DNA of 64,000 bases. Source: Aromatoleum petrolei (lineage in GTDB: Bacteria; Pseudomonadota; Gammaproteobacteria; Burkholderiales; Rhodocyclaceae). The stretch covers positions 4,534,501 through 4,598,500 of the forward strand of contig NZ_CP059560.1 in the NCBI RefSeq assembly GCF_017894385.1. The letters run 5' to 3'. Shown here piece after piece: positions 37,886 to 46,689 of this stretch (position 1 is its first letter; each line of letters opens with the position of its first letter). Under the pieces are notes generated by a model. The model had not been told where the DNA came from and made no database searches. It saw only the letters and a program-made list of their open reading frames with translations. The translations under genes and the position numbers were made by a program.

Positions 37886-38638
37886 ATGCGTGTTTATCAG
37901 TCGGTTTTGCTAGGGCTGTTCTCAATTCTCGCTGCAAACGCGGCGCTCGCGGACGGGGCTGGTAAGGCCGCTCCGGTGCCGGCAGATGTCGTGGAGCGAG
38001 GGGGCCGCGCGATTCAGAAGGACATCGTCGGGCTCATCCGCGCATCGGAGTCGCCTTGGAACATTGATGACCCAACGAAGGACACGCTGTTCATCGAGCC
38101 GGCGACCGGCTACCCGCGCGTGTTGGCTATCACACGCAAGCTAGGCATTCCGCACAAACGTATCTTCGTGAATCTGGTAATGCCTTACGGAAGTCAGTCG
38201 GACGGGTACAACGCGATGATTTCGGGCGAATTGGCGCAGGATGCCACTGAGCTTAGACTCGCTTTCACGGTGGCGCACGAGTACGCCCATGGTTTTCTGA
38301 ACCATCGACTTACAGCGTCCATCGATGCCTACCGGGAGCAGCTTGCCTACTGCCCGGCCTGCACCGACCCGAAAGACCTCGTCGCGACTGTCAAAGCCGG
38401 GTTCGATAACCCGGACCTGACGGCGTTCCGTGAGCGTATCAAGCGGTTGGAGCTCGATGCCGACGAATGGGCGGCCCGTCAGGTGGCGCGCAACTATTCA
38501 GTGCCGAGCGCCGCCAGTCTGTTGAGCGAAGTTGTGGAGTCCGAGAACTACTCGAAGGACGACGAGGGCGAGACTCATTACTCGCGTAACCGTCGGCTCG
38601 CGGCGATTGCGGCCGTGCTGGAGTCGTCCTCGCGCTGA
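37886..38638 (+). CDS. Exported zinc metallopeptidase (HExxH)
   Basis: The 250-residue protein has a signal peptide (MRVYQSVLLGLFSILAANAALA) and the zinc motif VAHEYAHGFLNH (HEYAH), followed about 80 residues later by LELDADEWAARQ, whose Glu or Asp fits the third ligand as in M48-like peptidases. No membrane helices are seen apart from the signal. GGAAG is 8 bases before ATG 37886. It would act in the periplasm or outside the cell. It is the last gene of the cargo block, after a 231-base gap in which I see no gene. Confidence 0.78.
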   Translation: MRVYQSVLLGLFSILAANAALADGAGKAAPVPADVVERGGRAIQKDIVGLIRASESPWNIDDPTKDTLFIEPATGYPRVLAITRKLGIPHKRIFVNLVMPYGSQSDGYNAMISGELAQDATELRLAFTVAHEYAHGFLNHRLTASIDAYREQLAYCPACTDPKDLVATVKAGFDNPDLTAFRERIKRLELDADEWAARQVARNYSVPSAASLLSEVVESENYSKDDEGETHYSRNRRLAAIAAVLESSSR

Positions 38639-38696
38639 GGGCACCACGGAAGGGCGCGCCCGTGCGGCGTGCCGTCATCCCGCGGGCGGTACGTGC

Positions 38697-38882
38697 TTAG
38701 CGCTCCATGCCGTGGCGCGCGAGCTCCCGCTTCTCGAGCACCGGGGAACATGCCGTGGTCCGGCTCGCCTCGAACTCCTTCTTGGCGGCGCCCACAAACA
38801 GGCCCGACGGCGAGGCGTCTTTGATGTACTTGGCTGAGAGGCTGCTAGGCCCCGCCTGCACTTTGCGCGCTAGCCAATCTTC
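38697..38882 (-). pseudogene. Remnant ORF without start codon
   Basis: A 61-codon frame from the in-frame TAG at 38883-38885 to TAA at 38697. It reads EDWLARKVQAG, then AKYIKDASPSGLFVGAAKKE, and ends RHGMER. Beyond the TAG the same frame continues upstream (about 25 codons ending YAANGN) to the stop of the 147-residue gene at 38961. The protein-like composition without a usable ATG suggests a broken gene or broken C-terminal extension. No family is recognised. The remaining bases of 38639-38960 hold nothing else I can support. Confidence 0.4.
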
Positions 38883-38960
38883 CTAGTTGCCGTTCGCCGC
38901 GTAGGTCCATACGTGACCTATGCCCGCACGCGCAAGCCTAGGTGCGTGTGCGAGCGTATC

Positions 38961-39404
38961 TCAACGAGTGCTCGCGACACCACGAGGCAGAAGCCAGCGC
39001 AATAGCCAGCGACGCCAAGCTGGCAGCGCGTCTAACCACGCGACTGAGGATTCCGGGTGCTTGTCGGCGGTAACTGAGGGCGAAATGCTGGACTCCGGAA
39101 GGAGTTCGGCGAGCACCGCCTCAGCGGGCTCACCGGCCTTCGTCCTGGCAGCCAGGGTCTTGAGCATCGGGTGCAGTTCGGCAGACACCGTGATACTCAG
39201 TTGCTTGAATCCTTGTTGCTCCGCCTTTGCTCGGCAACGTCGAACTCGCTCGGCCCCGGCCGTGCTGGCTTTCTTCTTCTCGTCCGGCACCCAGGCGCGG
39301 ACGGGCTTGAGACCCAGTTCGCGTGCAGCGCCGGCGACATCGAGTGGCGTATCGTTCAGGAGGGTATCAGCGGTGGGGTTTGTGCTTGAGATAGGGTCGG
39401 TCAT
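38961..39404 (-). CDS. Small element protein, ribbon-helix-helix-like core
   Basis: The 147-residue protein has a central segment KKKASTAGAERVRRCRAKAE, then FKQLSITVSAELHPMLKTLA, an alternation resembling a ribbon-helix-helix DNA-binding unit, and an acidic-to-basic C terminus with two tryptophan motifs (ALPAWRRWLLRWLL). A GGAGCAGGAT ribosome site precedes ATG 39404. Its upstream region has paired GTTACATG repeats that could be its own operator. The regulator role is inference. Confidence 0.6.
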   Translation of the reverse strand: MTDPISSTNPTADTLLNDTPLDVAGAARELGLKPVRAWVPDEKKKASTAGAERVRRCRAKAEQQGFKQLSITVSAELHPMLKTLAARTKAGEPAEAVLAELLPESSISPSVTADKHPESSVAWLDALPAWRRWLLRWLLPRGVASTR

Positions 39405-39414
39405 ATCCTGCTCC

Positions 39415-39435
39415 GTTACATGAAAGGGTTACATG
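39415..39435. repeat. Two direct GTTACATG repeats (13-bp period)
   Basis: GTTACATG occurs at 39415-39422 and 39428-39435, between the -10-like CGTATA (39438-39443, minus strand TATACG) and the start of the 147-residue gene. A related pair, GTTACAA twice, lies at 43960-43976 by the recombinase promoter. Confidence 0.5.
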
Positions 39436-39463
39436 TACGTATAGGCACGCCGACCCTCGGCAT

Positions 39464-39637
39464 TTACACCGGCGCGTGAAAATTGTTTTCCCAGCCCGAC
39501 GAGGACCACGGGTTGTGGTACGAGTGAATATCGGTGCCCCAGGGGCTGCCGCCCACGTCGACGCCGCCGATGCTGTCGTCGGTCATTGGCAGGCCGGTGG
39601 CTGGGTTGATTGGGTTGCACAAATGGAAGCGGGACAT
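39464..39637 (-). CDS. 57-residue element protein
   Basis: A small ORF (start MSRFHLCNPINPATGLPMTD, end ENNFHAPV) with a strong AAAGGAG ribosome site 7 bases before ATG 39637. It is rich in Asn, Gly, Pro and Trp and has no hydrophobic helix. It lies 56 bases after the DUF6573 gene and 59 bases before the 147-residue gene, all on the same strand, so it fits a three-gene unit. A hairpin GCCTCGCC/GGCGAGGC at 39663-39685 lies in the gap before it. No family is recognised. Confidence 0.65.
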   Translation of the reverse strand: MSRFHLCNPINPATGLPMTDDSIGGVDVGGSPWGTDIHSYHNPWSSSGWENNFHAPV

Positions 39638-39693
39638 ATTTTTCTCCTTTCAAGCGGTGGGAGCCTCGCCGACCTGCGGCGAGGCGGGGGAAG

Positions 39694-40107
39694 TCAGTCT
39701 TCGGTGGGTAACAAGATGGTGATGACCGGCTCGCCGACATCACCCGGGCCAATGTGCAGATGCAGAGTCGTTAGCCGGGGCCGGATGGCGCGTCCGCCAC
39801 GGGGCACGCGGTAGAGCTGGAACGGCACCCGCTCACCGCGGGCGTTTCGCCCGGCAATCGCGGCCATCCACACCACGTCCCAAAGTCTGCCGGCCTCATC
39901 CTGCGGCGTTTGACGCTTGCTGTCCGCTTCGCACCATTGCACGCAGTCATCCCAAGCAGCGGCCGTCATCGCCATCGGAATACGGAAACCCGCTTCGTGG
40001 GCTGCCTCGCTCACATCGACCAACACGCCATCGGCCGTCGCATCGGCTCGCGAATAGGCGTAAATCACGTTACCAAAAAGGGATTCGAGGCTATCGGTGG
40101 ATGTCAT
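39694..40107 (-). CDS. DUF6573 family element protein
   Basis: The 137-residue protein shows the pattern of DUF6573 proteins found on integrative elements: FGNVIYAYSRADATADGVLVDVS, AWDDCVQWCEADSKRQTPQDEAGRLWDVVWMA, and a C-terminal LYRVPRGGRAI, then LHIGPGDVGEP. No function is known for the family. AGGAG lies 7 bases before ATG 40107. It is the first gene of a small minus-strand unit. Confidence 0.75.
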   Translation of the reverse strand: MTSTDSLESLFGNVIYAYSRADATADGVLVDVSEAAHEAGFRIPMAMTAAAWDDCVQWCEADSKRQTPQDEAGRLWDVVWMAAIAGRNARGERVPFQLYRVPRGGRAIRPRLTTLHLHIGPGDVGEPVITILLPTED

Positions 40108-40415
40108 GGGCTTGCTCCTGAAAAAATGACCGGGTTCCTAGATTCCGAGCCCCCTTCACGCCTTACCGGTCTTGGCATGGAGGGGGCGTTTGCTTTCCGC
40201 CGTGCTTCCTGAGTTCGTCGCCCTGGCGACAACGGCATCCACGTCATCAGGACAGCCGGCAAGAGCGCTGCCAAGGCCGCAGCCCGCTAGGGACCGGGCG
40301 CAGGAGCGCACATGTGCCGCAGGCTCTTGCAGGCTTACCGGCGAGGATGAGAGTCGCCATCGACGGGCGGCGAACTCGGGAGGCGGAAGGCGCTACCCCT
40401 GTGCCAAGGCCGGCA

Positions 40416-40439
40416 GTTGCGTCAGTAAGCTGACGCAAC
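40416..40439. repeat. Perfect 10-bp inverted repeat
   Basis: GTTGCGTCAG, then TAAG, then CTGACGCAAC. A perfect 10-bp stem with a 4-base loop, not followed by a T run, so it is an operator or origin-like element rather than a terminator. Confidence 0.6.
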
Positions 40440-40722
40440 GACTCGCACGGGCTGGCGACAGTCCGTGCCACGACAGCGGCCAGCCGAAAGGCGCGCAGTC
40501 GCTTGGCGCCAGCCGAGCGACGCAGGGGGGCCGCGACAGGGCCGAAGGACTTGGCGTGGGGCTAGGGCACGACTGCCCGCAGCCCCCGGAATCGCACCGC
40601 GCCCAAACGCGGTCGATGGAGGGCTTTGGGGGGAGCCGGTTGGCGCTGGCGGCCCCAGCCGCCAGAGGTCCGCCCACGGACCGGCAGCCGACCGGGGGGC
40701 AACGCCCCGGCGCCCCACGCGG

Positions 40723-40826
40723 CACGCGCGGGAAACCCGGTCAAGTCGAGCGCAGTGAAGACCGCAGGCGAAGCCAAAGCCGGCGGCGCGTCCAGCGCAG
40801 ACGGTTGAGCGGGTTTCCCGCGCGTG
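40723..40826. repeat. Perfect 17-bp inverted repeat, 70-base spacer
   Basis: CACGCGCGGGAAACCCG at 40723-40739 and its exact reverse complement at 40810-40826. The long perfect arms enclose 70 bases of GC-rich sequence. Confidence 0.6.
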
Positions 40827-41056
40827 GAGTGGCGCGCGCAGCGCATAACGGAAGGCGTGGGGCGCCCCGCTTTTCGGGGGCACGGGCGGCGTCCAGACGC
40901 CCGAATGGCCGGCCGGGCGTCCAGCCCGGGAAAAGGCCATGGTGCCCCTCGGCCGCCACGCGGCCGTTCGTTTCCCCTGTTCGTCCTCCACCGTAGCGGC
41001 AAACGAACAGGAGAAACGTCGCTATACGGGTTATCACGACTACGGAGAGATAACTT

Positions 41057-41854
41057 ATGACGACGAAGGACGGACGGGCAGTTGCCCGGGAGAACGAGGT
41101 GCATGTGCTACGGGCGTTGCACCGCTTCGGATGGCTGCGCACCCGCGACCTGGCGGCCCTTGTGTGGCAACGCTGGGCTCGGAATCCCTCCGGGGAGCCG
41201 AGCCTGAAGCCACCTGTGCCGACGGCTGCCGGCCTGCGTATGGCGCAGCGGACACTGCGCCGCCTGCGCGAGAAGCGCCAGGTGCTGAACAGCCGAGCGC
41301 CGGACGGCAGCCTCATTTACGCGTTAGCCGAAGCTGGTGCGCGCGTGCTGCTGCAGATTGGAGTGTCAGCGGTTACAGGCAAGGACCTGATGCGCACGTT
41401 CAGCACTGCGCATTTCCGGCATCGCTCCATTGCAAACGAAGTCGCGGTCGGCGCCATCATTGCGGGCTTTCGGGTGGCGACGGAGCGCGAGATTGCACAA
41501 GGGCTTTGGCTAGGCGGCGAGGACGGCATCGCGGGAAAGAAGCCTGATGTGCTCATGCGTGGCGATGGACGGCTGTGGTGGGTCGAGGTTGAGCGCAGCC
41601 GGAAGAACGCGAAGGACTACGCGCGCCTGCTGCACTGGTTGGGCGCGGTCGGCCGTGACGCTTTCCGCCAGTCGGGCCCGGAGCTACTGAGCGACGGAAT
41701 GCTCTGGGGAAAGGTACTGTTCGTCTGCACGCCAGCCTTCCGGGAGAGACTCTGCCGGGACCTGGCAGCGGTAGGCTGGAAAGAAGTTCACATCGACACG
41801 TTCCTATCTTTCGAAACGTCGCTATACAGATTCGAGGACATATCTTTTTGCTAA
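41057..41854 (+). CDS. Element protein: winged-helix plus nuclease-like domain (replication-relaxation-like)
   Basis: The 265-residue protein starts with a winged-helix-like region (NEVHVLRALHRFGWLRTRDLAALVW, RTLRRLREKRQVL), as in replication-relaxation family proteins. The C-terminal half has KKPDVLMRGDGRLWWVEVERS, which looks like the D...ExE core of a PD-(D/E)XK nuclease fold with the lysine replaced. GGAGAGA lies 7-9 bases upstream of ATG 41057. A 15-bp repeat GAAACGTCGCTATAC occurs before the gene (41013-41027) and inside its end (41813-41827). A terminator follows at 41934. Function in replication or DNA processing is inference. Confidence 0.68.
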   Translation: MTTKDGRAVARENEVHVLRALHRFGWLRTRDLAALVWQRWARNPSGEPSLKPPVPTAAGLRMAQRTLRRLREKRQVLNSRAPDGSLIYALAEAGARVLLQIGVSAVTGKDLMRTFSTAHFRHRSIANEVAVGAIIAGFRVATEREIAQGLWLGGEDGIAGKKPDVLMRGDGRLWWVEVERSRKNAKDYARLLHWLGAVGRDAFRQSGPELLSDGMLWGKVLFVCTPAFRERLCRDLAAVGWKEVHIDTFLSFETSLYRFEDISFC

Positions 41855-41933
41855 TGGAAGGTCATGGGGAGCGGCTTGGGTCGGTGCCGCTCTGCACGTA
41901 TATTTCTCATCACGGCCTAAATTTCGCCGTGAG

Positions 41934-41972
41934 CCCCGCCGGACGCGCGTCACCGACCCCGGCGGGGTTTTT
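41934..41972 (+). terminator. Rho-independent terminator
   Basis: Nine-bp stem CCCCGCCGG/CCGGCGGGG with a 16-base loop and five T residues (41968-41972), 80 bases after the gene ending at 41854. Confidence 0.85.
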
Positions 41973-42051
41973 CGTTTGCGTGCGGTTTCGGTACTCCGGG
42001 TAGCCTCCCGCTGGAGGCGGGAGGGCGCTGCTATCTGATATGGCTTTTGTC

Positions 42052-42933
42052 TCACTGGCCGGCGTCCTCTGGCACAAGCAGGCCGCTCTTCAGACGGCGG
42101 TAGTAAGTCGCCCGGCTGATGCCTTGCTCACCCCAGGGTTCGCCATGCTGGGTCGTGGTCGCTGGTCGGCCACCGCGCTTGCCACGGGCGGACTGGATGG
42201 CGGAGAAGGATTCATCACTGAAATTCCGCCAGGTCCACTTGGCCACGCTTCTGGCCACGGCCTTCACTTCGGTGAAGGACAGCGGCACAGTGAAAGCATT
42301 GAGCTTTTCCGCCTGCCCCAGAACGGCCCGGTGCCACTGTTCAACCGTGGAGTCATTGCGCTTGTACTCTCGTACCCACTGGTATGCCCAAGCGCGAAGC
42401 TCGTCGAACAGGCTGCAGTTGCGGCCGAGGCCGAGCACTTCAAGCTGCGGTCGGCGCTTGGGGAGGTCGACGTACTCGGCCAGTTCGCACAAGTCGAAGA
42501 GATGCTGCACCCACAGGGCGCGCCAAGCGTCGTGGAATGGATTTTTGGCAATGAGGCCAGCATAGCCGGGGTCGGCGCACAGCTTTACCAGGAATGCCGC
42601 CTGCAAGGCGGCCGCGTAGCGAATCGGTGCATCCCGTGCGGCATCGCTCATGCCGACCGGAGTGGTCAGGCCGTAGAACAAATGCGCGTGGGCATTCTCG
42701 GGATTTACGACGGTCAGCGTGGGCGGCGGCAGCCTGGCCTTCTCCCAAGCAAATGCAGCGCCCGGATAGTCGAGGTCGAAGACCAGCCAGGCCACTTCGA
42801 GCGGCGCATTCGGCTGAAGGTGCCGGTGCCGCAGTGCGGTGGCGGCCGGGCGGATGACCAGGCCACGGGAAAGGTCGTCGGAACAGTAGGGCCGGCGGGG
42901 TAGCCGGGCTTGAAAGATTGTGGAGGTATTCAT
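42052..42933 (-). CDS. Plasmid-type replicase / replication initiation protein
   Basis: The 293-residue protein resembles the Replicase family of plasmid initiators: LEVAWLVFDLDYPGAAFAWE, where the DxD is a metal-binding core, ENAHAHLFYGLTTPV, DPGYAGLIAKNPFHDAW and LPKRRPQLEVLGLGRNCSLFDELR. A helix-turn-helix-like end follows (GISRATYYRRLKSGLL). It probably initiates or primes replication of the excised element. A hairpin (GGGGCGCAAGCCCC) directly precedes ATG 42933 with no evident ribosome site, and the RepA-like gene lies upstream by 96 bases. Confidence 0.8.
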   Translation of the reverse strand: MNTSTIFQARLPRRPYCSDDLSRGLVIRPAATALRHRHLQPNAPLEVAWLVFDLDYPGAAFAWEKARLPPPTLTVVNPENAHAHLFYGLTTPVGMSDAARDAPIRYAAALQAAFLVKLCADPGYAGLIAKNPFHDAWRALWVQHLFDLCELAEYVDLPKRRPQLEVLGLGRNCSLFDELRAWAYQWVREYKRNDSTVEQWHRAVLGQAEKLNAFTVPLSFTEVKAVARSVAKWTWRNFSDESFSAIQSARGKRGGRPATTTQHGEPWGEQGISRATYYRRLKSGLLVPEDAGQ

Positions 42934-43029
42934 CGGGGCTTGCGCCCCGGCGGTGCGTTACTTCAAATATGTCCTGGTGCTGCAAAATCCCCGATGGTTG
43001 TCCTCTTTCGCAGGCCGGGGCTCTCCTGG

Positions 43030-43887
43030 TTAAGTGGTTAGCAGGCGCGCACCGCTGACCGCTCGCCCCTTCGGCGCCACGGTGGGCAGTTGCACGAGTG
43101 AGAATCTGCCGCCTGGCCCACGCTTGAGCCAGCAACGCGGGCGGGGCGGCAAATAGTTGGTCTTTGCGAAGTCGAGGGCGACGTACTGGGGGCGCTCGGC
43201 TTCGGAAATCATGTGCTGGTCGGCGGTCTTCTCATCCATCCTTGATAGATTGAGTTGCCAGCGGGCGCCATCAACCAAAGCACTGGAACCGCGCGCGGCG
43301 TGCTGCGAAGCCGTATCAGCGGCGGATGCCCGATTTGCATGATGTAAGCCAACGACCGCCGCGCCCGTCGCCTTGGCAAGCTGCTCCATCGCCACCACGA
43401 AGCGGGTCATGTCGGAGCTGTTGTTCTCGTCACCGCCATGCATCCGGCGCAATGGGTCGATGATGACAAGGCGTGCACCGGCGGACGTGGTCCGCAGTTC
43501 GTCGTAGAGCGTTGTCGGGCGGCCATCGGCAAGCAAGGTGCATGACTCGCCAGCCATCGGCAGGAGGATAAGGTTGTTGTGAAGGTTTGGGTCGCCCTGC
43601 TCGTCCAGGAGCAGCAGGCCCCGGATACGTTCGGCAAGCAGCCGGTCCGATTCTTCGCCAGCCAGGAAAACTACCTTCCCCGGATTGCTACTCGGGAAGA
43701 GGCCACCGGCCGCCGGCCGCCCGACTGCGATGGAAGCGGATACCTCCAAGGCGAGCTGGGATTTGCCGGTGGCGCCGGGGGCAACGACGAGACCAAACGT
43801 ACCTGGCAAGAGGCCCGGAAGAACGAAATCGAGGGGCGCCAAGGGCGCGGTTAGCGCCCAGGTCAGGTCAAGGGGTTGCAGGGGCAT
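43030..43887 (-). CDS. RepA-like hexameric helicase / AAA ATPase
   Basis: The 285-residue protein is a RecA-fold ATPase of the plasmid RepA helicase type. Walker A is VVAPGATGKSQLALEVS, followed by VVFLAGEESDRLLAERIRGL, Walker B is ARLVIIDPLRRMHGG, and VVGLHHANRAS is motif-III-like. The start at ATG 43887 (CGGAG, 7-base spacing) gives the family N terminus, while the frame is open up to 43956. On the minus strand GTGCCTATACG at 43915-43925 is a likely -10 region. It would unwind the origin for the adjacent replicase gene. Confidence 0.82.
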   Translation of the reverse strand: MPLQPLDLTWALTAPLAPLDFVLPGLLPGTFGLVVAPGATGKSQLALEVSASIAVGRPAAGGLFPSSNPGKVVFLAGEESDRLLAERIRGLLLLDEQGDPNLHNNLILLPMAGESCTLLADGRPTTLYDELRTTSAGARLVIIDPLRRMHGGDENNSSDMTRFVVAMEQLAKATGAAVVGLHHANRASAADTASQHAARGSSALVDGARWQLNLSRMDEKTADQHMISEAERPQYVALDFAKTNYLPPRPRCWLKRGPGGRFSLVQLPTVAPKGRAVSGARLLTT

Positions 43888-43959
43888 TCGGTACTCCGAA
43901 AGGACATGGAGTACCGTATAGGCACAAAGCTCGCACCCAGTCTTAGCGACATGCAATCA

Positions 43960-43976
43960 GTTACAAACTGTTACAA
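43960..43976. repeat. Two direct GTTACAA repeats (10-bp period)
   Basis: GTTACAA at 43960-43966 and 43970-43976, in the divergent region between the RepA-like gene and the small ORF/recombinase. TATACG at 43998-44003 may be the -10 of the plus-strand promoter. The motif resembles GTTACATG at 39415-39435. Confidence 0.5.
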
Positions 43977-44030
43977 GTTAGATGTGGTGGTGTTTTCTAT
44001 ACGTAGTCCCTAGTTATCGGACCGCCGTAA

Positions 44031-44176
44031 ATGGAGCACCAAAACGAGAGCGCCAGAAATGACGCAATTTCAGCCGCCGAGACCCAACTAATCGCGCTGA
44101 TTGCGGCGATTGCCGTCGAACAGGTCATCGCCGAGCCAAGCCAGCAACCCCATATCCAACAAGAGGGAGCCACTGC

Positions 44177-44180
<4 letters not shown>
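44031..44180 (+). CDS. 49-residue ORF coupled to the recombinase
   Basis: The ORF reads MEHQNESARNDAISAAETQL, then a hydrophobic IALIAAIAVEQVIA, and ends EGATA. Its TGA stop overlaps the recombinase ATG (ATGA), a typical coupling arrangement, so translation of this ORF could set recombinase levels. There is no good ribosome site before ATG 44031. No family is recognised. Confidence 0.5.
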
Positions 44181-45874
<1,694 letters not shown>

Positions 45875-45887
45875 TCGGAGAAACAAC

Positions 45888-45916
45888 ACTATAGCCAACT
45901 TCATTAAAGTGCGCAA
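45888..45916 (-). promoter_or_regulatory. tRNA-fMet promoter
   Basis: On the minus strand, TTGCGC (45911-45916) and TATAGT (45888-45893) are 17 bases apart and end 13 bases before the tRNA. It is a good sigma-70 pair. Confidence 0.7.
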
Positions 45917-46054
45917 GAACTATTTCCAAAATCTTGTTCGGCGATGTCCGCAGATTGTCATGTCGAGGCGTTTGCCGGATAGTGCCGAGTTTTCATACGG
46001 CCCCTGAATTTTCTGCAATTTCAGGGGGTTCGTCGTCTTGTTGGAGGAACTGCA

Positions 46055-46600
46055 ATGCTGGCGCGGATGTTGTTGCATCTGGCTGGCTGGCGTCTGGTGA
46101 TCGTGCCGCCGCCGGGTCCGAAAGGGGTCGTGATGGTGTATCCGCATACGTCGAACTGGGATTTTCCGCTCGGGGTGCTCGCGCGTTCTGCATCCGGCCT
46201 GCGGATTTCCTATGTGGCGAAGGACTCGCTCTTTAGTCCTCCGTTCGGAGTGCTGTTCCGCTGGCTGGGGGGTATTCCGGTGAATCGGCGCATCAGCACG
46301 GGATTCGTCGCTCAGCTGGTGCGTCGCTACGCGGAGTCGGACCGCCTGTTGATCGCGATCGCGCCCGAGGGGACGCGTGGGCATGTGCCGCAACTCAAGT
46401 CCGGCTTCTATCATCTTGCGGTCCAGGCAGGCGTTCCGCTCGGGCTCGCGTACATCGACTATGGCCGACGCGAGGTGGGTATCGGGGCGTGGGTGACCCT
46501 CAGCGGGGACGCGGAGCGCGACCTTGCCAACATTCGCGACTTTTACGCCGGCAGGCGCGGCCGGCGCCCGGACAAGGCGGGCGAGATCAAGTTCGACTAA
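46055..46600 (+). CDS. Lysophospholipid acyltransferase family protein
   Basis: The 181-residue protein has the acyltransferase motif I PHTSNWDF (H-x4-D) and IAPEGTRGHVPQLKSGFYHLA (motif III). It is shorter than PlsC and resembles the compact 1-acyl-glycerol-3-phosphate acyltransferase-like proteins. The substrate is not certain. TTGGAGGAA lies 5-8 bases upstream of ATG 46055. A strong bidirectional terminator follows. Confidence 0.85.
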   Translation: MLARMLLHLAGWRLVIVPPPGPKGVVMVYPHTSNWDFPLGVLARSASGLRISYVAKDSLFSPPFGVLFRWLGGIPVNRRISTGFVAQLVRRYAESDRLLIAIAPEGTRGHVPQLKSGFYHLAVQAGVPLGLAYIDYGRREVGIGAWVTLSGDAERDLANIRDFYAGRRGRRPDKAGEIKFD

Positions 46601-46633
46601 AGGTGTCCTTGCACGGCAGCGCAAAATGAAGAA

Positions 46634-46670
46634 GGGCGGCCGGTTTGCGTCCGGCCGCCCTTTTTCTCTT
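46634..46670. terminator. Bidirectional terminator
   Basis: Perfect 10-bp stem GGGCGGCCGG/CCGGCCGCCC with a 7-base loop, followed by TTTTTCTCTT; on the minus strand it is followed by TTCTTCATTTT. It lies between convergent genes ending at 46600 and 46690. Confidence 0.9.
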
Positions 46671-46689
46671 TGTTGGCGCTGGGGTTCTT

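Larger units (their letters stand above)
40108..41056. other. GC-rich structured stretch without a convincing gene
   Basis: Long frames exist on both strands here only because the sequence is very GC-rich. None has a credible start, ribosome site or protein-like composition. The stretch has several inverted repeats: 40416-40439, 40723-40826, GGCGTC/GACGCC near 40887, and CGTTTCCCCTGTTCG (40969-40983) with its near-perfect inverse at 41004-41018. It could hold a replication origin or a structured RNA. Confidence 0.5.

Noticed and set aside
40172..40996. 274-codon plus-strand frame in the island's GC-rich stretch
   Set aside because: Composition is dominated by Arg/Gly/Pro/Ala, there is no ribosome site, and frames on the other strand are equally open.
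42005..42027. Hairpin CCTCCCGC/GCGGGAGG as a terminator of the replicase gene
   Set aside because: There is no T run on the minus strand after the stem.
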